This document shows positions 10,861-22,894 of a DNA stretch of 64,000 nucleotides, in pieces. This DNA is from Thermothielavioides terrestris NRRL 8126 (Eukaryota; Ascomycota; Sordariomycetes; Sordariales; Chaetomiaceae). Numbering within the stretch: the stretch's first letter is position 1; each line of letters opens with the position of its first letter. Both the position numbers and the translations under genes were made by a program. The notes under the pieces are model-generated. The model saw nothing but the letters and a program-made list of their open reading frames with translations, did not search any database and had not been told where the DNA came from. The stretch spans positions 310,001 to 374,000 of the forward strand of contig NC_016457.1 in assembly GCF_000226115.1 (NCBI RefSeq), in the 5' to 3' direction.

Positions 10861-13714
10861 CCTCGATGCGACCCAGATCGAGACCTTCCTCGGCAGCCAG
10901 TTCCTTCATGTGCCTAAAGACGGCGTTCTTGTCCTCGGTGTCTGGACCGTCAGGGAACCGGAGGAAGCTGTAATGGAGAAGCCGCTTCACAGTGGCGGCG
11001 GCTTCGTCGTGCTCAAACTCCAGTTCGTCGATGTTGGGGCCGAGTTCCTCGCCGACGTGGACGAGGGCGCTCTGCTGCCAGCGCTTGACCCAGGAGGGCG
11101 AGAGCTTGCCGCACTGGACAGCGGGAGACGCGTTCATGAAGGCCGCGCCCGCCACGATCAGGTCCTCGCACACGGAGCGGAGGATCTCGCCGGGCATCAG
11201 ATCGTCCACGAATGCCGACGGTGCTTCAGGGGGAGTCGCGACGCGAGTAGGCTCGGCCTCGGGGGGAGGCGTGGAGGCTTTGCCCTTCCCCTTGTCCCTG
11301 GGCGACGAAGGCTGCTGCGGCGAGGCCGTAGCGGCCTCCGGCGCCTGCGAGGACTGGGGAGCGACGGACTGGGCGGCGACAAGGCGTGCAGCTCTGGCCG
11401 AGGCCGCGGCCGCGGATCGAGCCTGCTGGCGCCGCCCGGGTCGCGACTTGGACTTCGCGGCGCCACGAGTCTCGAGAGGCTCGCGCGCCTCGAAGCTGAA
11501 GCTGATGGTGGCCGGTTCCGCGGCCGGCGCGGTCGATTGCGTATGCGCCGGGGCCGTGAGGCCGAAGATAAACGGAGCCGGGCCATCATCGGTCGAGGTT
11601 GGCGTCGGGGCTGAAAAGGCGGCGGCGGAGAACTGGAAGGCTGCTGCTGGAAGGCTGGCCTGGTGCTGCGGCTGCGGCTGCTGCTGGTGCTGCTGCTGGG
11701 GCGCGGGCGGCGGCAGGACTTCTGGTTCCGGTGCGGGGGCAGGCTGTTCCACCATGGCGCAATTGTCGTCGGACAGGCGGGGTTCGGTCGGCGGGACGAG
11801 CGAGCTAGACGGGCGCGAACCAGAAGTTGCAACCGGGAGTTGTGCGTTGTCCTTCGGAGTGGGCGGCGGGACAAAAGCAGCAGCATCAGCGGCAGGGAGA
11901 GTCGGGAAGGTGAGCCTCGGCGGCTCTTGCTCCACCTCCATGGCTGCGTCTGCAAGATCGGTCGACACAGGAGAGAAGCAAGGAGGCAGAGCAGAGAGCG
12001 CCGGAGTCGGAGAGCCCTGGCAGAGGAGCGGCTCGTAGGGCTGCGGTGACAAAGAAAGCGGTCTTGTCAGTGGTTGCTACGGAGTCGGACAAGAACGGAA
12101 GTGTCGGGGGATGATTGAGTTGGAAGGAAAAAACGGGGAGAAACACTCACAGCGTCCACCATCTCAACATCTTCCACCACAGCGTCGGCCATCTCGATAT
12201 CCACCATGGAGACATCCATCACCTCGTCCTCGTCCTCCACCCAGTCTGGTGCGTCCACCATGACAATGTCGACCGTCTCCGGCTCGGCCGGCGGGGCCAA
12301 CACCGCATGCTGGAAGGGGATTGTCTCAGGGGCTGGCGCGGGAGCCGGGACCAAGGCCTCCTGAGGGCACCAGTGCTGCAGTGGCGGAAAGAGGGGACCG
12401 GGAGCGAAATTCGGCGCCACCTGGGGGTAGATGGGCTGAATCTCCCTCGCCGCCCGAGCAGCAGCGTGCAAGGGCAGTTCAGGAAGCTCCCGGCGGACCG
12501 GACGAGGCGAGCGACGGATGGGCGCACGAGGAAGCTCCACGCTCCACGGAGTCAGGTCTCGCCTGACCGCCGCAAAGCCTGAACACGGGGATGTCGGTGA
12601 GCAGATTGTTACATGCACACAAACATGGTTGAATGGCGCCGAGATGGCATGAAACTCACCTCGAGACAACCACGGCGCGGCCCTCTCCAGGCGTTCCTCG
12701 TACTCTTTCTTGGCCTCCTCGAGGCGAAGCCGCTTCTTGTGTACCTCGATTCGCCCGACGAGGTCCCGGACGACCTGCTGTTCCTTGTCGATTGCATCTG
12801 ACAGTTGCCGAATGCCGGTAGCGTTTGCGAGAACAGCCGAGCGGAGTTGCTTGATCTTGGCGCACAGGAAGACGGTCTTCAGATCGGTGGCGTAGACTAT
12901 GTAAACAAAGCAAACGGAGCCCCCTTGTCAGCAAGCGGACAAAAACAAAGAAGAAAGGGCAAGAGAGCAAGATTGGAGTGGTGAGGATGGTTGGATGCGA
13001 AGACAGAGTAAAGATGAAAAAAGGAAAAAATCGGGCGAGCCAGCGAGCGAGCGACAGATGGGTTTGTGTCTTGCGATCCAGGCCTTCGACACGGCAGCGA
13101 CGGGAGGCTTACAGGCCATGTTGGGGCGAGCGACAGGGAAGAGAGGTAGGCGACAGAGGAAAAGAGGGAGACTTACACATCTTGACGATCGTGGGTGGCT
13201 CGGCCCACTCGGTGTCGCGGTACTCCGCGTCGACGACCTTGGGCTGCCTACCGGGCGCCGGAAACGCGAACGGGAATTCGCACCAGTGCCGGTAGTGCTC
13301 CTTGCAGACCTCGGCCAAGTCGGCGCGGAGAGTGGCGAGCCTCTGCTGCTGCGTCTTGTAGCTCCTCCGCAGCTTGGCATATTCCGGCTCGAGCACAGCG
13401 CGACGCCCCTCATCGCGGAGGAGGCTGTCGATGTACTCGGGGAACTGCCCTGCGCTGCGGAGGTAGTCAAGCGCTGGCGCAGCGAGACCCGCCGCCCACG
13501 ACGCAAAGCGACCTGCCACCGTCAGCAGCATCAAAATTCCCGGAGGGGGGCGACTCCGGGCGAGGGCAAGGGAAAGGGGGACGGCGAGGAAGGGCAGCAG
13601 GGTCAGAACATTACCTGCGGCCTCCACCAGCTCAACAAGTCGCTTCGGGAGCTGGAGGATGACCGCGGCGAAGGCCAGACCGGCGAAGAGGTAGAGGCCG
13701 CTCGTCGACGACAT
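10856..13714 (-). CDS. five-exon protein of unknown function with N-terminal hydrophobic segment and coiled coil
   Basis: Not recognised. The exons that keep one frame are 13714-13615, 13512-13177, 12896-12660, 12578-12151 and 12040-10856, giving 761 aa. Residues 5-22 are hydrophobic and may anchor the protein in a membrane. Residues 45-220 are charged with heptad-like spacing (A-K-L-R-R-S-Y-K-T-Q-Q-Q-R-L, then E-E-A-K-K-E-Y-E-E-R-L), a likely coiled coil. Residues 225-350 are Pro/Arg-rich and end in a run of Asp, Glu, Val and Met. The last exon is Ala/Pro/Gln-rich and disordered up to about residue 630; its final 130 residues look folded and end D-L-G-R-I-E-V. The first intron is 102 nt, in frame and free of stops, so a retained form would also translate. 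Antisense frames over the last exon are shadows. Confidence is high that this is a gene, low on function. Confidence 0.72.
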
Positions 13715-13929
13715 TGCTGGGGCCGGGACCTTGACGATGTCGAGTCGGAGCGGAGAGCGCAGAGGAAAAAAGCGGCGAGCGAAGCAGGCTTGGGAGCGTT
13801 GATCAAATTGTGTTGCGGTTGCAAAACAGCTTGATGAGCGCAGAGATCGGCGTCTTCCGATGGGGAGAGAAAGGGAAGGGAAGAGAGCGGGAGGGGGGAG
13901 GGGAGGGAAGTATTTATTCTGCTCCCCAG

Positions 13930-13973
13930 ACGGTCAATGCACACTGGCAAATTTGCAGGTGTGCATTGACCGT
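13930..13973. promoter_or_regulatory. 44-bp near-perfect palindrome upstream of the gene at 13714
   Basis: Arms of 15 bp (13930-13944 and 13959-13973) are exact reverse complements. The 14-bp centre contains a second palindrome, GCAAATTTGC, so the full 44 bp differs from its own reverse complement only at a few central positions. It sits 216 bp upstream of the start codon of the minus-strand gene, in GC-rich single-copy DNA away from any transposon. It could bind a dimeric regulator or form a cruciform. No known motif was recognised. Confidence 0.6.
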
Positions 13974-15900
13974 GTTGTTGTGCTGTTTATTTCATCTGAT
14001 GTCGTTGTTGTTTACTTCGTGGCCCTCATTCCAGGAGGTGGTCCTTCCCGGAGCTGGGCGGGCAGGCAGGTCTCGCGGCCGCCAGAGCTCCTGGGTCACC
14101 CACACGGGTCGAGTCGCCATGGCAACAAACACAGTACAGACTCGTTGCCAACGCAGTGAGGATGAGCTCCAAGCTGCCTGACAGGTGTCATCACGGTGGA
14201 AGGACGGGCGCAGGATCTCGCTCATCTCTCTGTGACTCGTCTGGCACCGGGACTCCAAGCTAGGGAGAGGGTTGCCGTCCACGCAAACGCGCTTTCTCAT
14301 GAACTTGCATTATCTGGCTGCTACTTATTTTATTCCCAGTCTTGCAATGCGCTTCCTGCTGTTTCCGCCACAGCGGTTTCACGGGGGTCACCCACTGCCT
14401 GCACCCCTGGACTTGCCAAGAGCCTCGCTCCAGCTCAAAGCAGAGAGGGCACTGTCAACACAGTAGCTTAATTAGGTGGCGAGCAAGCTCTCTTGAACAA
14501 GAATCAAACTGCCTTCAACTGCTCAGGCAATTGTTACTTGACGTATCTGAGAATCAATTGCGTGATGCCCATCTGGGATTGCCCAAGGGAGACCCAACAA
14601 CTGACGCTCCCCGCCAGCTGCTGGTGGGGGATACCACAGAGAGACACAAATGTGTATCCAGACACCCGCCAGTAAATAGCAATTGCTTCAATTTGACCAG
14701 ACCCGGGGAAATCTGCGGCAAAGTTGCCGTTCTTCCAGTACCTCGGAGATCGCTGCTGAACGCTGGTTGCGAGCCGCTGCTCAAAGCTCCCAGCACCACG
14801 GCAGCGCACGCAATTAGCTAGTTACCAACAAAGCCAGTCAGTTCTTCTCAGACTGCGATTCGCAGCCTGACCGAAAGATCGCATTGCGCGCGAGGGAGGG
14901 AGGTTGGGTACTTGGGTACCGTCGGTGTTCGGTAAGCGGCTCTTTGCACAAACGAATCGCCTCTGTCGCTTCAACGACCTTGTGGCTTCCAATTCGAAAA
15001 CCTAAGCTTCCGTCCCACGCACACCAGACCTCAATCCGAAGGGAATTACGGCCTCTTCCAAGAGCCGCGACCTCTCTGCTTCATCAGGGGTACATGTTCA
15101 CGCGAGACGACGTTGACTTAAGGTGGTATCCGTGCACGAGGCGCGGCGATCAGCGGGTCACGTGGGGGCCATGTCGTGCAGTGCCCCGGATCTGGATCTG
15201 CAACTTGGGAGGCCCCACCCAACACCCCCGGCAGTCGGTTGCCGCCGTTGTCCTCGAACCCCAGGTGGTCAAAACGTTGGGAATCGATATTTGTCTTTCT
15301 TTGACCCTGCAAAGCAATCATTTTTGGATTGTCTAAATCTTCCTTTCGTCTGTTTGTTTTTTTTTTTTCGTCTAAATGAACAATGCGATGTGTTGAAATG
15401 CCCGGGTGTTGGTTTTTCGGTTCGCGGTCACCGATCGGCAACCCGGCAGCCCGCGGAGCTGACCCGCCCGATCCACCCCCACGATCTGCTTCCCACCTCG
15501 ATTGTCGCCGGTTACCCCGGTTACCCTGCGTCCCTTCAGGCTCTGTGCCCTTCCCAACACAATGTTATCACCTACCTGTTTTCTTACCTGGGTTCCTTGC
15601 CGTTCACCTGCGTCTTTCTTTTCTTTTTCTTTTCTTTCTCCCCCCCTTTCCTCCTTTATTTCTCCTTTTTTTTCCAGTTCCAGTTCGCCGGTTATATTGC
15701 GAATCCACCTCGGCGCCCCTCCCGTTTCTGGACCTCCCACACACATGGCTCGGTAGGTGGCTGTGCGTGTAAGTACCAGCTTTACTCCAGCTGTTACCTT
15801 GAGAGTGGCACAAATCTCTTCTTGTATTGTCACGGCTCAACCTTACGACTTATTTCACGGTCCTGTCTCGCCTCAATCCAGTGTCGCCAGGGTCAATGTC
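13974..15900. other. intergenic region, no gene recognised
   Basis: Short open frames only. Positions 15600-15680 form a strong pyrimidine tract. The right half faces the 3' end of the broken glucosidase gene. Nothing else stands out. Confidence 0.55.
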
Positions 15901-17760
15901 CAAGCCGCCAGTTAGGGGCTGGTTAACCACCACGGCGACCGCCGCCGCCTCGGCCTCGCCATCCTGCTTGCGGATGACCATGATCTTGCCGATCCTGACG
16001 TCGGTCCTTTACCCACAACTGCCCCTCGCGGTCAGCACGCCGGCCCTGTATCCGAACGTAACCAGCGTGGTCCCCAATTGCTGCAGACTGAGGCCGTGGT
16101 CGAGGCACAGCGTCCCCGCCGCCGTGCCGTCGACCCCGACGGGGACGAGCAGCTTCGAGCTGCTCGTGCACCTCGGCCGTCGTCATGCCGGACTTGACCC
16201 TGGCCGGGACGATGACGCCGTCGCCCAGGAAGAGCGGGATGTCCGTCAGCCCCTGGTCATCCACACGGACCGCCCCCCCCCCCCCCCCCCCCCCGCTCGC
16301 CTTGATGCTTGTGCGTGTAGAAGTTGTAGAAAACATCGCCGGGCAGGTAGTCGTCCACGCTGGTCATGCCTCCCTCCCTGACGGGGGCGACCAGGCGGCC
16401 GGGGCCGTAGAAGTATTGCAGCTCGATGCCAAACGTGTTGGCGCCGTCGGGGTAGACATGGAACATCGGCCGTGACTGCACCAACGTCACTGTTCGGGCA
16501 ACCTGGTGAATGACGACTGGGACATGCCAACGGGGGGAGGAAGAACTCGGGTATACTGGAGTCGTATATGTTGTGGACGTTGTACTCAGCTAAACCGTTT
16601 GCGTGGATGACGTTCCGAGTTGACCGTCTTGTTGGAGATACCGCCATGCTCGGCGTTCCACGAGTCCCGGTGCGCTGCCTTGTTGTGGTGGCGTACTTGG
16701 GGAAGAGCAGATTGCGCCCCGGAAGACCCATCCACTTGCCATCTGAGAACTCGGAGCCGTTGCTGCGCTTGAGGAAGATGCCATTCTCGACGCCCGGTAG
16801 CAAGCCGCATTGTTCGCATACGCCACGGCCGGTTCCTGTAGCACTGATTGTTCTCGTGTAGGTGATTCAGGAGGCTGCGTATGAGTAGCAAGGGGAACAT
16901 CTCGGGGTTGTTGGAAAAATGATTTGCGTATCGGTCAGCAAGGGCGCTTGACACTTGCAGATGCTCACCGGGCCTTGTCGCTGACCCTTCGCTTGTCTAC
17001 GTAGTCTACGTCCGTGAAGGCGACCTCCAGAGGGATCTGAGCGACTCCGTAGTTGCTCACCATCTCGGCAACCTCGAACATGTCCCGGTAGCCGCACCGG
17101 CAGTTCTGAAACCCGAAATCCAAGTATGGAGTCATGGCAGGCCGGCCAAAAATCTCGTAATACTGTCGTGAGACGTCGCCGGGCTGAAGTAAAAGTCCAT
17201 GACGCCGCCAAGGGTGTTGTATTTGAGGTACTACCCGGATTGCCCGTCCTTGTCGATCTTGATGTCCATCCCGCTGAGATCGAGGAGGAGGACGCCGTGG
17301 GTGCTATCATTGCAGTGTTCGAAGTAGATCAGGTGGTTGCTGTACAGGTTTGCACCACTAGGGGTGCGGATGTATGAGGTCGTCTTGAGGCGGTCCCTGC
17401 CAGAAAGACTTGGAGTCAGCGTTTGTGGGCGGACGGATCTCCATTTGAGATGCCCCTGACTTCGTATCGGTAGCCTACGGAGTCAGGAGGGAAGGTAGAG
17501 ACAGCACTGACTGGACGTGTAGGTGACTTTCCTGGCGCAACTTCTCCAAGTCGGCGGCGTATGTGTTGCAAGGAGCGCCAGCAAGCTGCAGGTCAGCCGC
17601 GGGCCTCGTCGCATATTGTTTGACATTGGAGGCTTTGTAGCCTGGGCTCTTGCTCAACGGTCCTTCGATCGAGGAGGGCTCCAGTTGGGGGAGAGCAGTG
17701 CCCCGCCAGCAGAGCGAGACCTGCGAGACGGAAAGCAATCCTCTCCGAGAATCTGCAACC
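15901..17760 (-). pseudogene. GH31 alpha-glucosidase pseudogene with internal deletions
   Basis: Successive pieces of a secreted fungal GH31 alpha-glucosidase can be read on the minus strand. The N-terminal beta-sandwich start is near 17690-17540 (S-P-G-Y-K-A-S-N-V, then C-N-T-Y-A-A-D-L-E-K-L). The middle is at 17395-16980 (T-P-S-G-A-N-L-Y, Y-N-T-L-G-G-V-M-D-F-Y-F, C-G-Y-R-D-M-F-E-V, I-P-L-E-V-A-F-T-D-V-D-Y). Later pieces are at 16800-16740 (N-G-I-F-L-K-R-S-N-G-S-E-F), near 16600 (A-E-Y-N-V-H-N-I-Y), and at 16490-15950 for the C-terminal sandwich. Lesions include an in-frame stop near 17235, a frameshift near 17190, further shifts near 16810 and 16630, and no ATG. The segments that should carry the catalytic nucleophile (W-I-D-M-N-E) and the acid/base aspartate are absent. 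A 22-base poly-C tract (poly-G in the coding sense, 16273-16294) shifts the frame again. No active enzyme can come from this locus. Confidence 0.85.
16273..16294. repeat. C22 mononucleotide tract inside the GH31 pseudogene
   Basis: Twenty-two consecutive C residues on the plus strand. They fall between the sequence for Y-N-F-Y-T-H-K-H and the one for D-D-Q-G-L-T-D-I-P-L, which lie in different frames, so the tract marks a frameshift point. Such tracts are slip-prone and also hard to sequence, so the exact length is uncertain. Confidence 0.85.
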
Positions 17761-19520
17761 GCTTTTCCGTTAGGTTTCTTTCCTTCTCTGTTCTTCTATC
17801 CCCCCTTCACCCCATTTGCGTGCAGCGCTTGGTAAGGGAAGGGAAGAGAGGGCAACCGCTATTTATCCACTCAGCGACAGACGCATCGTTGAGCCAGGTA
17901 AGGTACCTTGCGTCCATGGTGGTCGACTTTGAACTCCCCCCTCCCCGTCTTTCAACAACTGGCGTGGCAATCCTTTGCATCGCTTCTTCCGATATTGGCA
18001 GGTTGGTGTACCAAGTCCATGCTTTGCACACAAGGTACGGACGGCAGCTGCATAGACCCACTTCATCGCTTACTGAACACCAGACCAGACCCGAATATTC
18101 TCTCCACCTGTTTGGTACCAGTCAACGCTTCCGAGTCGGCGGCTTTTATGGGGAACATTGCAGAGCGGGAACCCCCCGGGCCACGGTGAGTATGTGTAGC
18201 GGAGATGGGGGAAGCTCTTGAGGGGTTGGCCCGAGCCCTAGGCGAACCCCGGCTTCTTGGTACTCTTGTCATTGCTGAGGCCGACCTGGTGTGGGAAGCA
18301 TGCGCGGAGATTGGTGTGTGTGCAATTATTGCAGTGGGATGGGCGGTAACTACCTGAAAGTCAGGGAAGGGAAGAGGTTCTTTGCTCCCTCCTGCAGCTC
18401 GTCCCTTTCCATTCCAGCGCCTGATCTTGGTCTCCTCCTTTTTATTGTTCGTTTTCCGTTCTCATTGTGTCTGGACGCAGAAGGGAAAAAAGAATCAACT
18501 ACCTTCCTTACATGGACTGAGAGACAAATCCATCGAGCAACCGGACCGAGCAGTTGCCTTGATGGGATGTCTTTCTCTGCTTGCCCACATTTTAGCTGTC
18601 ATCAGTTAGTTTCTTGATGCGCTGAAGTGGCTGCCCCCCCCCCCCCCCCCCACCTCTCAACCTCATGTGGTAGGTAGCATCTGATCTGGAACCAACCTTG
18701 GAACTGCTCCCTGCCCCAAGAATAACCCTCGGTTGCTCCCATGCACAGACAGAATGCCACTCAAAGTGCCGAATGCAGAGACAACAACCACCGGGCTGCT
18801 AAGGCGCCGCCGGGTTAGCGCCGATCGGCGCGCGGGGTGCGGGGCGACGGAGGAGCTGTGTTCTACGATACTCCGTAACCATGGATTGCGGACCCAAAAT
18901 GGCCCGGCAATGTGGACTGCTATGCTTCATCAGTTCCTTCTTGGAACGCTCAATGGCACCAACTGCTAGCCGTCGATGATCAGTTGCTGATGAACCCGCG
19001 TAGTGTCCACCACCGCCACCACAATCGAGAAGCGGGCTAATAGATAACCTCCGTAGGAACAATCCAGAACAGACTGTGGGATGCCGGCTCTCGGAGTTCC
19101 AAACTTCCGAGCAGAAGGAGTATTACGAGGGGAGAAGGTCGAACCACTACCGCCACTGCCATCGTGTTGGCACATGAATTCCTTGCCGTGTTTGTCATGA
19201 CTTTGACTCGCAGGTTTGCTCGAGCAGGATCACTGGGATTAACATCCCACCACAGAAAATGCACGTCTTCCTGAAAAAGGCGATGGATTTCTTGGCCGAC
19301 AACGCAAGTCAGATCGGCCGCTGGCCCCAGTCTATGCAGAAGGTAACTACAACACGCTGGTCCATCATCGCCTTATGCCACGAGATCGGAGCTTTCTCTC
19401 CAATCCAGCCCGACGCTTGTACGCCATCCCAAATGCCAGCCTTACCCAGATGCGGTCGTAAAATCATGTCGTGACATCCATATGCTGAACTGAAAGCTGA
19501 CAAGGTCCATTCCCACCAGG
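17761..19520. other. intergenic region with a C18 tract, no gene recognised
   Basis: Only short unconvincing frames. A run of 18 C lies at 18634-18651. The region separates the GH31 pseudogene from the 3' end of the caspase/zinc-finger gene. Confidence 0.55.
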
Positions 19521-22188
19521 TCAATCCACATCCATATTGTCGGCGACCGGCGTCGGCATCGCAACTGTGATGGAAGGGTCATCGTCCTCTTCCGGCTTCT
19601 TCCCGCCGTCAGACAGGGCCTTGGAGAGACCGTTCGACTCCCGTTCGCTCCCGCCTGGCCCGTTCCCGGGGCAGAGTCTATACTCGCCCTCGCCGACTTT
19701 CTCAACGATGCCTTCGTCGAGCGCCCACTCCGCCAGCAGAGGGTCGACGCCCATCCGGCCGGCCTCGCCCTTCTCCATGTGGCGCCCAACATGCTCCGTC
19801 CACTCATCCCACGACCCAGGTCCCTCGAAGACGCTCTGGCAATCCGGCTTCGGACAAGCCGAGCGCTGAGGCGGCTGTCTCCTGGTGACGAGACAGGACG
19901 TTTGCATGTCCTTGACATGCGCGTCCCATTCCGCCTGCAGTTTGCTGTCGCCCTTGGCCGTTGCCTTTTTGATGGCAAACGGCGCATGCATGCGCCTGAG
20001 ATGCTGCGTGAACAGGTCCTTGCGGTTGAATTCGTTGCCCTTGCCGTCCGCGGCGCTCTGCGGGCACGACGAGCAGCGGTAGTACTGCAGGCATAGGTGC
20101 TGCGAAGAAATGTGTCGCTTCCACTCGTTCTTGGACCCGAAGGTGCTGGTGCAGCCGGCAAACGAAAAGGCGCAGGGGAAGGGCCTCGTATGCGCAGCCG
20201 CGATGTGCTTACGGAGAGACGAGGAGTCCTTGAAAGGGGCATGACTGCAATGGTCGCACCGCACTTCTTGCCTCGGGGTGTGCTTCTGAAGCGGTTTCCT
20301 CGCCCTCGGCTTCGCAGAGGGAGTGCTGAATTCGGCGTCGTACAGAGCCGCGTCGGACGGTGAGCCGAAATCGCCGGCATGCCTAACAGCGATGCTATCG
20401 GCTACCCCTGTCGGCTGGCGTTCGAGTGTTGCCGGCGTGCTGTCGCCGATGTGTCGCACATGGCTTAACGCTTTCAACTGCTCTGCCGCTTCTTGCATCT
20501 CTACCGAGTCTTCCGCCTCATCCTTCGGATCAACGGAGGGGATCTTTCCCGGGCTCGCCTGAGAGAGCGGCGCGGGAACGTTCGCTGCCGCGGCATGGGC
20601 GATGTGGTTCCCCTGGGGCCGAGGAGTTTCCTTGTGGAGGGAAGGAGGATAGCGGCCCGGAGTTTCTGCGCCACGAACGGCGGATGAGCTATGATTCACG
20701 GCCCGGGCATCCTCGGTGGATTTCATGGCACCTGGTAACCCGTTGCCTCGCGTGTTGACGAGCCGTTGGTAAAGATGGATCATGTTGTGAGAGCTGATGT
20801 GCCCGAGAAAGCAGCAGACCTTGTCGTGCTGGACAATGTTCCAAACGTTGAGCGGCATAGAGATCAGCAGCATGGTGGGAGGACCGAGGAACATTCCCTC
20901 GACCGTGATCTTCGACGCGGTAGGCGGCATGTTGTGGAGCCACTGGTTGAAGAAAGCCATGTCGGGGCTGGCATCGCCGACGAAGGTGGTGCACACCAGG
21001 ACCCTCTGCTCATCCAGAACCAGGTCAAGGACTTCTTCTGGGCTGAAAGGCCGGTCTTCGGGTTTGAGCTTCCAGGCATTCTGCGCGTCGGCGTCGTCAG
21101 CCGAGTCGGGCGGCGACTGGAGCTGGGCTGCTTTTGGATCTAGGGGAACCAAAACAATCCCGTGACCTTTTGCAGGAGTCAAGGTAAAAAATGCTGGCGA
21201 TCTCTCGGCGACTGCAACTGGCTTGGCAGGCCCGTTGGCTAGCCTACCGACCGCCTGCGCGCTCTCTTGCTGTTTCTGCTGCCGTAGATGGTCATAGAGC
21301 TTCTGCGCGCTAAAAGGCTGGCATGGCGCGCTCAGGTTCTGGAGTGTCTCGGCCAAGGTGGCGGTAAAGGACCGCGGCCCGGGTTCCAGCGAGGCCTGGT
21401 CGGGTGTATAAGCAGCGATCGCTTGCTTCGCGCCATGGCTCCCGGCCAGAGGCGCATCGCGGACTGCGCACGAGTCGATCAGAAGCAGTATCTCGGACTG
21501 GGCATCTTCAAGCAAGCAGCGTACGCCGTCCCACTTCAGCTTGGCCGCGTTTTCGCGCGGATTGCTAAACGTCTCGAGTCAGCAGAGGCAAGCGAGATGC
21601 ATGCACACCGGTCTGCACCCACCATGCCCAGTACAGCTGATTGTCCGGGCCGACATAGCCGTGACCGGCATAGTAGATGATCAGCAGGTGGTCTGGTCGG
21701 GCATTGTCGAGGAACGAAGCGATCTGAATGCCGAGCTTGGTGCTGGGATTCGGGACCGTCGGGATCGCCCACTTGACGGTGTGATAGTGGTATCGCTCAC
21801 GGAACACTTTTTCGAGGGCGAGGAGATCCTGCTCGACCGAGGTGTCCTCTTCCCAGCGCAACATCAACACGGAAACGCTGGTGTGCTTGGGCCGTAGGGT
21901 CTGCTGCTGGATGTGGATGGCAGCATCTTGGAGATGGCGGGCGAAGGCCTCGAACTCGTCGCGCTCGGGAAGTCGCGGGGCCGGCTCGGCGTGCGGGTAG
22001 TGTTGCGGCGGCACCTGGGCGGGTTGTTAGCGGGCCACGAGCAACAGCGGCGGGCGCGCAGTAAAGGGGCAGCGGACCTGGTCCGGCGGGAAAGCGTGGG
22101 GCGGTGGAAGCTGAGCTTGCGCCTGAGGTGTTGGCGGAAGATCGGGCACCTTTGGGGCCAGCCGCCTCCGCTTCGAAGACGGCTCCAT
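19521..22188 (-). CDS. caspase-fold protein fused to four C2H2 zinc fingers
   Basis: Exons 22188-22078, 22014-21623 and 21564-19521 give 848 aa. The introns are 63 and 58 nt; the first contains an in-frame stop and a CTAAC branch point. Residues 1-37 are basic and proline-rich. Residues 50-330 form a caspase-like (C14) domain: His155 in Y-Y-A-G-H-G-Y and Cys200 in L-L-I-D-S-C would be the catalytic dyad, each after the hydrophobic strand expected in this fold. Y-W-A-C-N spans the second splice junction. The linker (440-600) is disordered. Four C2H2-like fingers follow: C604/C607/H621/H626, C632/C639/H652/H657, C665/C668/H689/H694 and C738/C743/H759/H763. The acidic tail ends M-D-V-D. The pairing suggests a protease that is tethered to, or releases, a nucleic-acid-binding module; this is inference. 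Family members with only one half are common in fungi. The dyad looks intact, but cleavage specificity cannot be read. Confidence 0.85.
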
Positions 22189-22894
22189 GGTCCGAGCCAG
22201 CAGTAGATGTCTTCCCAAGCGCGCAGCAAGAAGCCGGCGGGCGTTACGGGAGGGTGCTGAGAGGTTGGGCAAGCTCCGGCCCCTCCGCGCGGGGCAGTCA
22301 ACAATGGGAGCGCGAAGTGGTCGAAGTGGTCGTTCGGCGACTCGGCAGCGAATGCGTGCAGGTTACTCGCCTGACAGCAAGCGGAAGAAGGCCGAACAGG
22401 AACCAGCACGAGAAATTGGCGCAGAAACAATGGCAGGTTGAGGTGAGGGAATGTGGCCGGGATGGGGGGCGGGGACCACGGCGGGCAAGAGAGCGTGCGG
22501 CAGCACCTGGGAGGCAGGCAGGTTGTCCTCTGCACAATAAGGCTGTGCTGGGCTGCGTTGAACCACTCGGCTCTGGATTAGCCTTGTGGCAGGGCGGTGG
22601 CGCCGTTTCATTGGCTGCGCTCAGCGACTCGGCTTTCGCTTCGCGCAGAGCGGAGGACCAGCCGACAGGGGGAGGCAAGGAGGGGAAGCGGGGCTGAACC
22701 TCTGCCTCGCGGCCACTCAGACGATGCCAAACGATGACAACGCACAGAGCCATGTTGCAGCTCTGCTGGGCAGGGTGAGTTCCATTGGCCCCGCTTGGCC
22801 AGAATGGATTGATCGATCCCCCTCCACTCCCCCGATTTGACTCCGGGATTTTTTTTTCTTTATTTATTGACCTATTTTATTTTCTGCCACACTA
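22189..22894. other. promoter region between the caspase-fold gene and a DNA transposon
   Basis: Upstream flank of the minus-strand gene. Short frames only. A T-rich stretch at 22850-22890 borders the transposon inserted at 22895. Confidence 0.5.

Noticed and set aside
10992..12038. 348-aa plus-strand frame opposite the last exon of the unknown gene
   Set aside because: Composition is Gly/Ser/Ala-rich shadow sequence, while the minus strand gives five exons with matching phases and branch points.
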